Assembly (NCBI GenBank): GCA_038380435.1
Contig: JAWZYU010000005.1
Location: 34,928,001 to 34,992,000, forward strand
DNA length: 64,000 nucleotides
Reading direction: 5' to 3'
From: Ryuthela nishihirai
Lineage: Eukaryota > Arthropoda > Arachnida > Araneae > Heptathelidae
Under the pieces are notes generated by a model. The model had not been told where the DNA came from and ran no database searches. It saw nothing but the letters and a program-made list of their open reading frames with translations. This document shows, piece by piece, positions 10,184 to 21,950 of this stretch; positions within the stretch are counted from its first letter, which is position 1; every line of letters begins with the position of its first letter. The position numbers and the translations under genes were made by a program.

Positions 10184-13100
10184 CATTGACTAAAGGATGA
10201 CAATTACTCGCTATTTTAACGAGTAATTAATTTCGGGAGAGCTTTCATTTGAACGATTTTCTGGCAACAGGATAAGCACCATATCCGTGTGGAACAGGGA
10301 TAACGGGATACCATCCTTCGATTCCATGACTTTTGGTTTCAAGAATTAGAATCATCTACGAGGATTCATGGTGACGCTGATTGGACATAAGGATTATCAT
10401 AATCCTGGATTGTACTCGTCAGGAGGACTATGGCGTGCGTGATTAATAGGATATTTAATATCCCGATTCACTCATTTCATGACGGACACAAAGATCACTG
10501 TAGTCTGATTCTGTCGAATCTGTTGTTGAATGTCAAGGTAAGAATTGGAAAGAAAAGTCAAGTAGAATGAAAGCTCTCAAGAACAAGTGTCATGTAATGT
10601 TTCTTTCTTTCCCTTTTTTCCAACATATGCGACAAAGAAGACTGCGGGCTAGAATCATTCTGGTATTCGTGGACCTCCAACGACATCTGAGACAGCATAG
10701 AAAAGGTAAGTATTCTCCACTAATTATTCTTCTTATACGGAACTACTTTAAATAATTGTGTCTCACACATATGGTTAGCCGAAATCAACTTAAAAATACA
10801 TATATTAAAATTTTTTTGTGCGGATTATTATTAATATATCACTCATTGATTAAAGGATGACAATTACTCGCTATTTATACCAGTTATTAATTTCGGAACA
10901 GCTTTCATTTGAACGATTTTCTGGCAACAGGATAAGCTCCAATATCCGAGTGGAATACGGACAACGGGATACCATCACTCGATTCCATGGCTTTTGGTTT
11001 CGAGATTTGGAATCATCTACGAGGATTCAGTTCCTTGTGACGCTGATTGGACATAAGGATTATCATAATCATGGAACTCTTCAGGCAGAAAGTGGCGTGG
11101 GTGCTTAATGGCGTGCGTGATAGTCATCTTTAAAAGAGATGTATTGCGAAATTTATATGTCGGATCAATATTATTATATCACTCATTGATTGAAGGATGA
11201 CGATTACTCGCTATTTCAACGAGTTAATGAGTGAATCGGGATATTTTATACCCCAATTCACTCATTTCATTACGGATACAAAGATCCCTGTAGTCTGATT
11301 CTGTCGAACTTGTTGTTAAATCTCAAGGTAAGGATTGTAAAGAAAAGTTAAATGTCATAATTCTGGCTTACGAACTGAACGATTTTGTGGGAACATGATA
11401 AGCACCAATATCCGAGTGGAATACGGACAACACGATACCATCCCTCGATTCCATGGCTTTTGGTTTCGAGATTTGGAAACATCAACGAGGATTCAGTTCC
11501 TTGTGACACTGATTGGACATAAGGATTATCATAATCCTGGATTGAACTCTTCCTGCAGACTATGGCGTGGGTGATTAATGGCCTACGTGATAATCATCTT
11601 TAAAATATATATATTACGAAATTTGTGTAGGGGATCATTATTAATATATCACTCATTGATCCAAGGATGAAGATTACGCGCTATTTTAAACAGTTAATAA
11701 GTAAATCGTAATATTTTATATCCCGATTCATTCATTTCATCACGGACACAAAGATCCCTGTAGTCTGATTCTGTCGAATCTGTTGTTGCATCTGAAGTAA
11801 GGATTGGAAAGAAAATTCAAATGGAATGAAAGCTCTGAAAAACAAGTGTCACATAATATTCATTTTTTCCAACATATACGAAAAAGTAGACTGCGGGCTA
11901 GCATCATTCAGGTATTCGAAAACCTCCAACGACATCTGAGACAGCATAGAAAAGGTAAGTATTCTCCACTAATTATTCTTCTTATACGGAATTACTTTAA
12001 ATACTTGTGTCTCACACATATGGTTAACCGTAATCATCTTTAAAATATTTATATTATGAAATTTTTGTGCTGATTATCATTAATATATCACTCATTGATT
12101 GAACGATGACAATTACTCGCTATTTATACCAGTTATTAATTTCGGAACAGCTTTCATTTGAACGATTTTCTGGCAACAGAATAAACACCGATACCCGAGT
12201 GGAATACGAACAACGGGATACCATCACTCGATTCCATGGCTTTTGGTTTCGAGATTTGGAATCATCTACGAAGATTCAGTTCCTTGTGACGTTGATTGGA
12301 CATAAGGATTATCATAATCCTGGATTGAACTCTTCCGGGATATTTAATGTGATATTTTATATCCAGATTTATTCATTTCGTCACGGACACAAAGATCCCT
12401 GTAGTCTGATTCTGTCGAATCTGTTGTTAAATCTCAAGGTAAGGACTGGAAAGAAAACTCAAGTAGAAGGAAAATTCTCAAGAAAAATTGTCATACAGTG
12501 TTACTTTCTTCCTCTTTTTTTCCAACATATACGACAAAGAAGACTGCGGGGTAGCATCATTCTGGTATTCGAGGACCTCCAATGACATCTGAGAGTCAGC
12601 AGAGAAAAGGTAAGTATATTCTCTACTAATCATTCTTCTTATTCGTAACTACTTTATACTTCTCTTTCATTCTTGTGCTTCACACATATGGTTAGCCGAA
12701 ATGTTTTTTGAAATAGATGTATTACGAAATTTGTGTGGGAATTGTTATTAATATATCACTCATTGATTGAAGGATAACAATTACTCTCTGTTTTAATGAG
12801 TTATTAATTTCGGGACAGCTTTCATTTGAACGATTTTCTGGCAACAGGATACGCACCATATCCGTGTGGAACAGGGATAACGTAATACAATCCCTCGATT
12901 CTATGACTTTTTGGTTTCATGATTTGTAATCATCTACAAGGATTCAATTCCTTGTGACGCTGATTGGACATAAAGATTATCATAATTCTGGATTGAACTC
13001 GTCAGGCAAACTATGGCTTGCGTGATTAATGGGATATTTTATATCTTTATTCACTCATTTCATCACGGACACAATGATCCCTGTAGTCTGATTCTGTCGA

Positions 13101-14925
13101 ATCTGTTGTTGAATGTCAAGGTAAGAATTGGAAAGAAAAGTCAAGTAGAATGAAAGCTCTCAAGAACAAGTGTCATGTAGTGTTTCTTTCTTTCCCTTTT
13201 TTCCAACATATGCGACAAAGAAGACTGCGGGCTAGCATCATTCTGGTATTCGTGGACCTCCAACGACATCTGAGACAGCATAGAAAAGGTAAGTATTCTC
13301 CACTAATTATTTTTCTTATACGGAACTACTTTAAATAATTGTGTCTCACACATATGGTTAGCCGAAATCAACTTAAAAATATATATATTAAAAAATTTTT
13401 CTGCGGATTATTATTAATATATCACTCATTGATTAAAGGATGACAATTACTCGCTATTTATACCAGTTATTAATTTCGGAACAACTTTCATTTGAACGAT
13501 TTTCTGGCAACAGGATAAACACCAATATCTGAGTGGAATACGGACAACGGGATACCATTCCTCGATTCCATGGCTTTTAGTTTCAAGATTTGGAATCGTC
13601 TACAAGGATTCAGTACGTTGTAACTCTGATTGCATATAAGGATTATCAAATTCTGGATTGAACTCGTCAGGCAAACTATGGCGGCCGTGATTAATGGGAT
13701 ATTTTGTATCCCGATTCATTCATTTCATCACGGAGCCAAAGATCCTTTTAGTCTGATTCTGTCGAATCTGTTGTTAAATCTTAAGCTAAGGATAGGAAAG
13801 AAAAGTGAAATGGAATGAAAGCTCTCAAGAACAAGGGTCATATAATGTTCCTTTCTTCCCCTTTTCCCAACACATACGACAAAGAAGATTGCGGGTAGCA
13901 TCATTATGGTATTCGAGGACTTCCAATGATATCTGTGAGTCACCATAAAAAGGTAAGTATTCTCCACTAATTATTCTTCTGATACGGAACAACTTTACAC
14001 TTCTCTTTAGTAATTGTGTCTCACACATATGGTTAGCCGAAATCATCTTTAAAATAGATGTATTACGAAATTTGTGTGGGAATTTATTGTTAATATATCA
14101 CTCATTGATTGAAGGATGACAATTATTCTCTACTTTAACGAGTTATTAATTTCGGGAGAGCTTTCATTTGAACAATTTTCTGGCAACAGGATTCTCATCA
14201 ATATCCGTGTGGAATATACCATTCCTGGATTCCATCGCTTTTGGTTTCAAGATTTGGAATCATCTACGAGGATTCAGTTGCTTGTGACGCTGATTGGACA
14301 TAAGGATTATCATAATCCTGGATGAATTTGTCAGGCAGACTATGGCGGCCGTGATTAATGGGATATTTTATATCCAGATTTACTCATTTCATCACGGACA
14401 CAAAGATTCCTGTAGTCTGATTCTGTCGAATCTGTTGTTAGATCTCTAGGTAAGGATTGGAAAGAAAACTTAAATGGAATGAAAGCTATCAAGAACAAGT
14501 GTCATATAATGTTCCTTTCTCCAACACATACGACAATGAAGACTGCAAGGTAGCATCATTCTGCTATTCGAGGACCTCCAACGACATCTGAGAGTCAGCA
14601 TAGAAAAGGTAAGTATATTCTCCACTAATTACTCTTCTCATTCGGAATTGCTTTACACTTTAAGACTTGTGCCTCACATATATGATTAGCGGAAATCATC
14701 TTTAAAATAGATGTATTACGAAATTTATGTGGGGATTATTATTAATATATCACTCATTGATTGAAGGATGACGATTACTCGCTATTTTAACGAGTTATTA
14801 ATTTTGGGAGAGGTTTCATTTGAGTTATTTTCTGGTAACAGGATAAGCACCAATATCTGAGTGCAATACGGACAATGGGATACCACTCCTTGATTCCATG
14901 GCTTTTGATTGCAAGATTTGGGACT
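10184..14925 (+). repeat. Tandem array of about 660-bp units (nine units, some truncated)
   Basis: The boundary motif CATTGATTRAAGGATGAC recurs, ending near 10200, 10860, 11200, 11670, 12109, 12777, 13443, 14119 and 14771. Full units are therefore about 650-676 bp, and three short ones are about 340, 470 and 440 bp. Every full unit carries TTTCATTTGAACGATTTTCT, a GATTCTGTCGAATCTGTTGT block followed by AAGGTAAGNATTGG, and a second AAAAGGTAAGTATTCTCC. The N-terminal frame beginning ATGACAATTACTCG is open in units starting 10857 and 12106 but has early stops in units at 10198 and 13440, so it is not a conserved protein. The array looks like a satellite-type or locally amplified sequence, and its origin is unknown. 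Confidence 0.9.
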
Positions 14926-15204
14926 GAGTGGTTTCAATTTGGAAGTAATTATAAGTGTAAGCGAAATAGTCAATAACTCCATTGGAGCAGCATATTGATG
15001 AGATGGAGAATGTTCTTGTGTTACCATGCTTGCTCTATGCATAATTATAGAGGAGCAAATAGAGTTATGAACAGTGTACCTAAATGCCTCAATAAAGGTT
15101 TGAGGACTTAGGATGCGGTGTGTATATAATGTCAAACAGGTCCGATTCAGAATTGATCTGCACTAGACAAAACGCAGCATCTATAGTTTAGGATAAAAGG
15201 ATGT
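14926..15204. other. Flank of the tandem array, unrecognised
   Basis: The array breaks off at about 14925 after GATTTGGGA. The following sequence resembles nothing else in the window. Confidence 0.45.
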
Positions 15205-15395
15205 CCGGGCAGTTCATCGAGCTCAATTCATCGCAACATCAGTTCATCGCTACGTGAGGTCATTGCAGCGTCAATTCATCGCGACATCAATTCGTCGTGT
15301 TCATCGCAGCGTCAGTTCATCATATTTGTATTTTTTTTTATTGTATTTTATAATCACCATTTCATCACAGCGTCAGTTTATCGCAATGGTAGAGA
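15205..15395 (+). repeat. Degenerate minisatellite of TTCATCGCAGCGTCA type
   Basis: About ten imperfect copies of a 10-12 bp motif (for example AGTTCATCGC, AATTCATCGCAAC, CAGCGTCAGTTCATC) are interrupted by a T-rich spacer at 15326-15355. Confidence 0.7.
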
Positions 15396-16139
15396 TATGG
15401 CTTTATTGACTTTCTACATCTGTGCTCAAATGAACTGGCTGGAGACAATAAATTTGATTTTGAGAGGTCCCAAGAATTTATCTCGGAAATTAATTAAAAC
15501 TTAAATAACTAACAAGTATTGCCTTAATCATTTAATAAAATATGTATATTAAAAGTTTGCATAATAATTATTTCAATATTAGGCAATCATTAATGATTTT
15601 TATGAAAATAATTTATTGTTAAATATTCCAACTTTCCTGCCTCTTTAAATACTGAACGAATATTGTTGAAAATCGATATTTAATTAGATTTGATTATGAT
15701 CTTTAATGTATTATGAGTCACATTTTCCACCAAATGCATATTTTAGAAGTTATTGAGCTTCTAAGTTAGATACTTATCGAGATAACATGGGAATTCTGGT
15801 TTGATAGATTCTAGGTCATGCCTGGACAAACAGTTTTGTGGAAGGGTTGCATAGAAAATTGAAATAGAACGATGTGATGGTACCAATGGTGTTACGTATG
15901 TATAACCAGTGCAATGATGTCGCGATGCGTTGGTCGTGATGCAATAATAATAATACATTTGTTAATAAAACATAAACTATATAATTTTATTAAATTTAAT
16001 TATCTTAATTTAAATTCACCTCGCCGAAGTTATTCAGATTTTAATTTGAGGTAAATTATTTTGACGCATGTTTAGTCTCTAGAGAGTTTATATGAGGACA
16101 GATGCAGAAAATCAATAAAACCCTATCTCTAACACTGCG
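15396..16139. other. AT-rich DNA with a family H arm
   Basis: 15645-15765 resembles the inner arm of the transposon at 51591-52579 (TTTAAATACTGAACGAATATTG, then a TTTGATTATGATCTTTAAT piece). Nothing else was recognised. Confidence 0.45.
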
Positions 16140-16352
16140 ATGAATTGACGCAGAACCAGACAGAAGTGTTTGGAGAATAAATGATACAATTGATTCGACC
16201 ACTGCATCCAATATCTGCTTGAGAATTATGTATATATGTATGTATTGACGCAGAACGCAGATGAATTGACCAGACAGAAGTGTTTGGAGAATAAATGATA
16301 CAATTGATTCGACCACTGCATCCAATATCTGCTTGAGGATTATGTATGTATG

Positions 16353-16386
<34 letters not shown>

Positions 16387-16387
16387 T
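16140..16387 (+). repeat. Two-copy direct repeat followed by (TATG)n
   Basis: The block CAGACAGAAGTGTTTGGAGA through ATATCTGCTTGAG occurs at about 16157-16221 and 16264-16338 with almost no difference. It is followed by a TATG/TATA run that is short after the first copy and long (about 16342-16387) after the second. Confidence 0.85.
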
Positions 16388-16645
16388 CCCCACCTAGATC
16401 TCGGCGAGAAATATGGCACCTTTTGTCTTGGAAATAGTACCGTACTTCGGACGGGACATTGAGCCATGGCCTGTGTTACATTAAGTAATATATGGGATGA
16501 CCTTAATTGTCAGCTTCCTACTATTTCTTAACAGCTTTTCAGTGGATCACAACGTTCTCTGAGTCCTTGGGGGTCTTGTGAACTAGTCATTTAGCCCATT
16601 GTGTGCGAAAACGTGCCGCTCAGAGGAAAAACAACCCAACCCAAT
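16388..16645 (+). mobile_element. SINE-A, sense, 5' truncated and diverged
   Basis: It begins after the microsatellite with a diverged middle region, contains TTAACAGCTTTTCAGTGG and CATTTAGCCCATTGTGTGC, and ends GTGCCGCTCAGAGGAAAAAC followed by AACCCAACCCA. The tRNA head is missing. Confidence 0.8.
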
Positions 16646-16935
16646 AATAAACTGTAGAATCAGAAATATGATTTGTGCAATTCATAGCTTTTGAAAACAT
16701 AAAAGCTTAACCATGACGTATGGAATAGTGTTTTTCTATTTGCTACATGCAGGAGAGGGAACTCCTAGATACTCCTAGATTTGTACTCTTAGAAATGTTT
16801 GTCGATACATTATTAACAAAAGTGAATCTCAAATTTTTAAACTTTTCCTCATCACTCTCCCTGAATTCGGGGTGGGGGTAGGGATATCAAATCAAATACT
16901 GCTACTAAACCAGTATTTAGTTTTAAAAGTATGGA
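16646..16935. other. Unrecognised spacer
   Basis: No gene or repeat was recognised. It includes the left 12-bp target duplication of the next SINE at 16924-16935. Confidence 0.45.
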
Positions 16936-17318
16936 TTGGGTTGTTTTACCTCTGAGCGGCACTTTTTTGCACACCATGGGCTAAATGGCCAGGTCACATG
17001 AACCCCGAAGGCTCAGAGAAGGTTGGGGGAGGGGACCCACTGGAACAGCTGTTGGGAGACAGATGGTAGCCTCCCGTCAAAGCCATCCAGCGTGTTCTTT
17101 AACGTGCACAGGGTATGGCTCTCCCGCACACGGAGCCACGGCTTAACGTCCCATCCGACGGACGGCGGCCTTTCCAAGCCCATCGGTGTCCCCTACTGAC
17201 CGTGGGCAGGGCGGGGAATTTTGCGGAGATAAATCTCAACGCTGACCCAGCTGGGACTCGAACCTGGGAACTACAGATTACGAGCCTGGCGCGCTACCGA
17301 CTGAGCCACCCCCGCCCC
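16936..17318 (-). mobile_element. SINE-A, complete, with 12-bp target duplication
   Basis: This is a complete antisense copy from TTGGGTTGTTTTACCTC to GCCACCCCCGCCCC. The complement of its right end is a tRNA-like head with box A TGGCTCAGTCGG and box B GGTTCGAGTCC. TAAAAGTATGGA lies at 16924-16935 and again at 17319-17330. This is the cleanest reference copy of the family in the window. Confidence 0.95.
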
Positions 17319-17330
17319 TAAAAGTATGGA

Positions 17331-17991
17331 TAACAGAGTATTAGACAATGAGGTACATTTTTGCTTTTCCTGGGTTGTAACCATTCCTATCCTTTTTTTA
17401 ACTATTAAACTCGAGCACAGTTACAATGTTTGCTTTATTTCATGCCGAAGTTTTTCCGTCCGCAACAAAAGCTACTTTATCTCTTGTAGTCCCGGTTTAT
17501 TAACCTTTGTGTTCCGACATAGTATTTGATCGATTGGTCGGGGAAATATATACATCAGTTCAGAGATAACGCCTACCAGAAAAAAAAACTGATTTTACTT
17601 TGGTGTTGAGGATTGCTTAAAACTGGCTGGTTATAACCTCAATCTATTGTTTTGGGTGTGACAATTTCAAAATAAAACAATATCAATAGGGAGTTACTTG
17701 GAATATTGATTCATTTAATCTTCTGCACTTATTATATTTCACTACATTTACGTTGCTATGCTAAATGTAATTTATAATACAAATTAATCATAAAAAGACA
17801 AGCAAAAAGTTTTCGTTCGAATACATAAGCTGGAATTAATGATAACAATTCCTTATAAAGTGTATGTAATACGTTGCAATTTTATAATCATTTGTTTTTA
17901 TATTCTCATGCGAAAAAAAGGAAAGATGATTTTGTTTTTCCCACACTTTTTCCTACTGCCTCATTTGCATAATCCTGATACAAATATATGT
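17331..17991. other. AT-rich DNA, nothing recognised
   Basis: No gene, repeat or RNA was recognised. Confidence 0.45.
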
Positions 17992-18600
17992 ATATACACG
18001 ATATTGAAAAAGTGTCCAGACAATTCCATGTTATGTGAAGAATGGAAAGCCACTTTCAAAGCTCCCTACGTTGAAAATGAAACTTTTACGCAAAAACTGT
18101 TATTGACGATAAAATATAATATAATATAATCATAAATATCTGAAGTTTGTATGACGATTTTTTAAGATTTCATCAATTTGGAGGCAATGTGACAGTGTCA
18201 ATTTTCAACAATCTTCGATCAATATTTAAAGAGTCATTGAAGCGGGACCATTTAACAGCAGACGACACTTTCACATTGTCTCTAAATTGATAAAATCTTA
18301 AAAAATCGTCACATAAACTTCAGATATTTAATTTATGTTAGTGAACAAATTGTTACAAGAGTTGTGTTTCATCTATTGAAATGTTTTTTCACAAGTGTCA
18401 AAAGTTGAAGATAAATGCTTCAGCTTCCATTCATTCTTTAAATATTAAACGAATATTGCGAGAATACATTTAGGGAGATTTGAGTGATATCTACAATTTA
18501 TCGTCAATAACAGTTTTTGCGTAAAAGGTTTAGTTTCAATGTTAGGGAGCTTTTAAAGTGGCTTTCCATTCACATAACTTTTTTCCAGCATAGTGTATAT
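17992..18600. mobile_element. Foldback / MITE-like element with long nested inverted repeats
   Basis: The outer arms pair TATACAC...CATGTTATGTGA, GAATGGAAAGCCACTTT and ACGCAAAAACTGTTATTGAC (17992-18110) with their complements at 18500-18598. Inner arms at 18133-18205 pair with 18265-18345 (AAATATCTGAAGTTTGT/CTTCAGATATTTAA). Terminal TATACAC and TA-rich flanks suggest a Tc1/mariner-like non-autonomous element. No transposase is present. Confidence 0.75.
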
Positions 18601-18611
18601 CCTGCTTAAAA

Positions 18612-18680
18612 ATATATACAGACAGGCCCAAAAGTAGATAAAAAAAAAAAGCCGGGGTAGGGGGAGAAGCATGTGATTGG
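18612..18680 (+). repeat. Family F end fragment
   Basis: ACAGACAGGCCCAAAAGTAG, an A-run and a G-rich AGCCGGGGTAGGGGG resemble the left end of the family F elements at 38186 and 39611. Confidence 0.5.
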
Positions 18681-18808
18681 ATCTTCATTCCAGAGTGAAA
18701 TGCAATGTTTCCTTATAAAACGAAATTCACTGTTAATTCTCTCTCTTTCTTGTATCGAAAGATCACAATGGGGAACTTTATCTAGCAATAAGTTCGCAAA
18801 TACTTGTG

Positions 18809-19321
18809 GGTTGGGCCTAATTAACTCTAGCAAGGGTTGGGTTGTTTTACCTCTGAGCGGCACTTTTTTTGCACACCATGGGCTAAATGGCCAGGTTACA
18901 TGGACCCCGAAGGCTCAGAAAAGGTTGGGGGAGGGGACCCACTTGAACAGCTGTTGGGAGACAGATGGTAGCCTCCCGTCAAGGAAATCCAGCGTGTTCT
19001 TTAACGTGCACAGGGTATGACTCTCCCGCACACGGGACCACGGCTTAACGTCCCATCCGACGGGCGGCGGCCTTTCCAAGCCCATCGGTGTCCCCTACTG
19101 ACCGTGGGCAGGACGGGGAATTTTGCGGAGATAAATCTCAACGCTGACCCAGCTGGGGACTCGAACCTGGGAACTCGAAGCCCATCGGTGTCCCCTACTG
19201 ACCGTGGGCAGGACGGGGTATTTTGCGGAGATAAATCTCAACGCTGACCCAGCTGGGACTCGAACCTGGGAACTACAGATTACGAGCATGGCGCGCTACC
19301 GACTGAGCCACCCCCGCCCCA
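18809..19321 (-). mobile_element. SINE-A with internal tandem duplication and target duplication
   Basis: This antisense copy is flanked by CAAATACTTGTG at 18797-18808 and 19322-19333. An internal segment of about 102 bp (GAAGCCCATCGGTG through CTCGAACCTGGGAACT) is present twice in tandem, at about 19075-19176 and 19177-19279. The box B region is therefore duplicated. Confidence 0.9.
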
Positions 19322-19333
19322 CAAATACTTGTG

Positions 19334-19849
19334 TATTATAACACTACGAACAAATGATAACAACAAAGAACAGACAATTAATTGGCCATTACTTCTAGAG
19401 CAAAGATTTGAATCGAAGATGAAGTACTATCAGATGAAACACGTGATTCATGGTTATTTATAATAACTTCAAATTAAACTATTACAATATATTTAAAAAG
19501 AAAGTTATATGCGAGCAATATAAACACATATCGCGAGGGGTGAGGTTGCCATTCAAACTGTGAAAACTTGCGAATAGCATTGAAATGCGACAATTAACGT
19601 ATTTAACACTTCCAGTGAAATTCAAAAATACCGTTTGTTACCACACCTTAAGAAATTGCAAAAGAGCATGTTATCTTTTGCAAATACTGTTTTCGTAAGT
19701 TGCTGTGTGGTGAACCTTATTCACTTGCGGATGCCGATAAATCTACTGGGACTGAAAAGACCTTTTTATAATAATGATCTTCAAGTTTGAGATCGCTTAT
19801 ATCCAATATTTACAAAAACTACACGCACAGAGTTGCAATATTAAAATGG
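19334..19849. other. Non-genic spacer, nothing recognised
   Basis: No gene, repeat or RNA was recognised. Confidence 0.45.
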
Positions 19850-20276
19850 GTTGTTTTTCTCTGAACGGTATTTTTTGCACACAATGGACAGGCCACAAGG
19901 AACTCAAAGGATCTGCGAAGGTTGGGGAAGGGGATCCATTGGACATCTGTTAGGAGATAGATGGTAACTCCCTCCAAGGCCATCCAGCGTGTTCTTCAAT
20001 ATGCACAGTGTATGGCTCTACCGGAGATGGGGCCACGGCTTAAAGTCCCATTCGACGAATGTTTCCATTTCCTTAAAGTCTCCATTTCCAAGCCTGTCGG
20101 TGTCCCCTTTCTCACAGAGGGTAGGGTAAGGACCCTACCCTCTGTGAAAAAGGGTGAAGGCCCGCTGAAGGCAGGGTCCTCACCCTGCCCTCAGCGGGGC
20201 CTCAGCTGACTCGGATGGGACTCGAACCTTGGAACTGCAGATTACGAACCTGTTTCTCTACCGACTAAGCCAACCT
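19850..20276 (-). mobile_element. SINE-A, diverged, carrying two internal hairpins
   Basis: This is an antisense copy with most SINE-A blocks. Two consecutive GC-rich inverted repeats occupy 20113-20146 (15-bp perfect arms, CACAGAGGGTAGGGT) and 20161-20198 (17-bp arms with one mismatch, CCCGCTGAAGGCAGGGT). Neither hairpin occurs in other SINE-A copies. Confidence 0.85.
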
Positions 20277-20796
20277 GTATAATAATTTAGTCCTTTCTAA
20301 GGTTTGATATAATACTGAAGCTTGGACCATTTGTTATAAAGATAACAGGAAACTTGATGCTTTTTAATCAGGATGCTTGCGCCTTATCTTGGGCATTAAG
20401 TGGTTTCACTGTGTAAATAATGATGTTAGGCGAAGGATAAAATCGACCACTATTGAGTGAAAATGGGATGAGGGTTTGTATGACTCTTTAATTTCATTGT
20501 TATGGAGAAGAGGCTGTGGTAGGCAATCAGTCACACCCCGGGTAAACTTCTGCGAGTCGGGGGAGAAAACTATTCTTCAACATTTCCCATCTCATAAAAA
20601 ACTTCGAGGCATTTTTCTTTTCTCATAATACCCTTTCTACCTGAGAGATTAAGGATAATTTTAATCTTCCACTTTCTGGCTGCTGTCATGCATTCATTTC
20701 TTTAATGACTGAAGTGTGGGGATCCTATTCGAATACTTGCTATTAATGTGCGATTTTAGAGATCTGCTCCTTAATAGATTTGGTTGGAGTAATCTA

Positions 20797-21060
20797 AGCC
20801 TAGGCAAACTGCGGCCCGAGGGTCGCATACGACCTCTTTTTCTGTGATCAGTCAGCTATTGATGGGAAATTAAATTTGTGAAAGAAGAACGTTTAGAGAA
20901 CAGGAAGGCGAACTATGGCAGAGCGAATTCTGATTATAATAATTTATTTTTAATAAAATGATATTTATGTTTCAGTTTTGATTTTGTTTTGCGTGTGTTG
21001 GTTGCATTATCGAAGGGTGGGCCGCGAAAGAAATGTATAATTTCTTTCGCTGCCCCCTAA
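20797..21060. mobile_element. hAT-like non-autonomous element, one end clear
   Basis: TAGGCAAACTGCGGCCCGAGGGTCGCATACGACC-like terminal sequence at 20801 and GGGTGGGCCGCGAAAGAAAT near 21022 resemble the 'CGGCCCG/GGGCCGC' termini common in hAT elements. No clean terminal pair or 8-bp duplication was found. The right side may have been lost next to the SINE-A at 21066. Confidence 0.5.
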
Positions 21061-21065
21061 CACTT

Positions 21066-21340
21066 ACTTTTTTTGCACACAATGGTCTAAATGGCCAGGT
21101 CACAAAGTCCCCGATGGCTCAGAGAAGGTTGAGGGAGGATCCACTGGACAGCTGTTTGGACAGACACTAGCCTCCCATTAAGGCCATCTAGCGTGTTCTT
21201 TAACGTGCAGAAAGTGTGGCTTTCCTGCACACGGGACCATGGCTGTACGTCTCATCCGACGGAGAGCGGTTTTTCCAGGCCCATCGGTGTTCCCTACTGA
21301 CCCAGGGTAGAGCGGGGAGTATTGCAGCAGACCTGGAGTA
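21066..21340 (-). mobile_element. SINE-A, truncated (no tRNA head)
   Basis: It runs antisense from CTTTTTTTGCACACAATGG to GAGCGGGGAGTATTGCAGCAG. It lacks the tail (CCTCTGAGCGG) on the left and the tRNA-like head on the right. Confidence 0.8.
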
Positions 21341-21616
21341 ATTCTTTATGTGCAATGTATCGGTTAAGGTTTAAAATCAGTGGAAAGTTTTTTTTTTCAA
21401 ATATATTTCTAAAAATTCCCCATTACAATAGTAACATTTGCAATAAATACACGTACGATTGTATTTTATGATTGTTAGGTAATTGATAACATATGATCGT
21501 TTTCGTAATACATAGATAATTTAGAACATTCCGGTACCATCGTATTGATGTGATTCATACAAAGATTTTTCTTCTACGGGTGCGTGAACAGGTGAAAAGG
21601 GCTGGCGATCTAGAAC

Positions 21617-21950
21617 AGTGCTTCTCAAAGTATCTGATGTGGCAGACTGGCAATTTTTGTACAGTGTGCCAGGGACCAGTGCAGGGTGGCCGCGCATGCG
21701 CCTGGAGTTTCTGGCCATTTATTGCATCAAAAAACAAGGTATCTCTATGTGGATGACACTTTCTTTTCTCCAGCACGACAATAAAGTCGCACGGAGCATT
21801 GGATGGAATTGTGGCCTATTGCATATCAATCTTATGCTTCTGAGAACACATTTCTTTTTTTCCTGGCAGCTGGCTGCAGACCGGCGACTGAGGACTCGCT
21901 GACCCTCAGTCGCCGGTAGCTGACCAGTGATCAAAAAAAAAAAAAAAAAA
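21617..21950. mobile_element. Possible hAT end plus hairpin and poly-A
   Basis: CAGTGCTTCTCAAAGTATC at 21617 is a typical hAT terminal sequence. A perfect 14-bp hairpin (ACCGGCGACTGAGG at 21880-21893 with 21903-21916) and an A18 run at about 21933-21950 follow. A matching right terminus was not found, so the extent is uncertain. Confidence 0.4.

Noticed and set aside
12106..12585. A 159-residue ORF in the tandem array
   Set aside because: Equivalent frames in sister units carry stops or shifts (for example TAA after nine codons at 10198 and TGA in the unit at 13440), so the frame is not maintained.
17115..17321. Recurring ORF reading NVPSDGRRPFQAH... at many sites
   Set aside because: It is only the antisense translation of SINE-A; the same frame appears at every copy, including broken ones.
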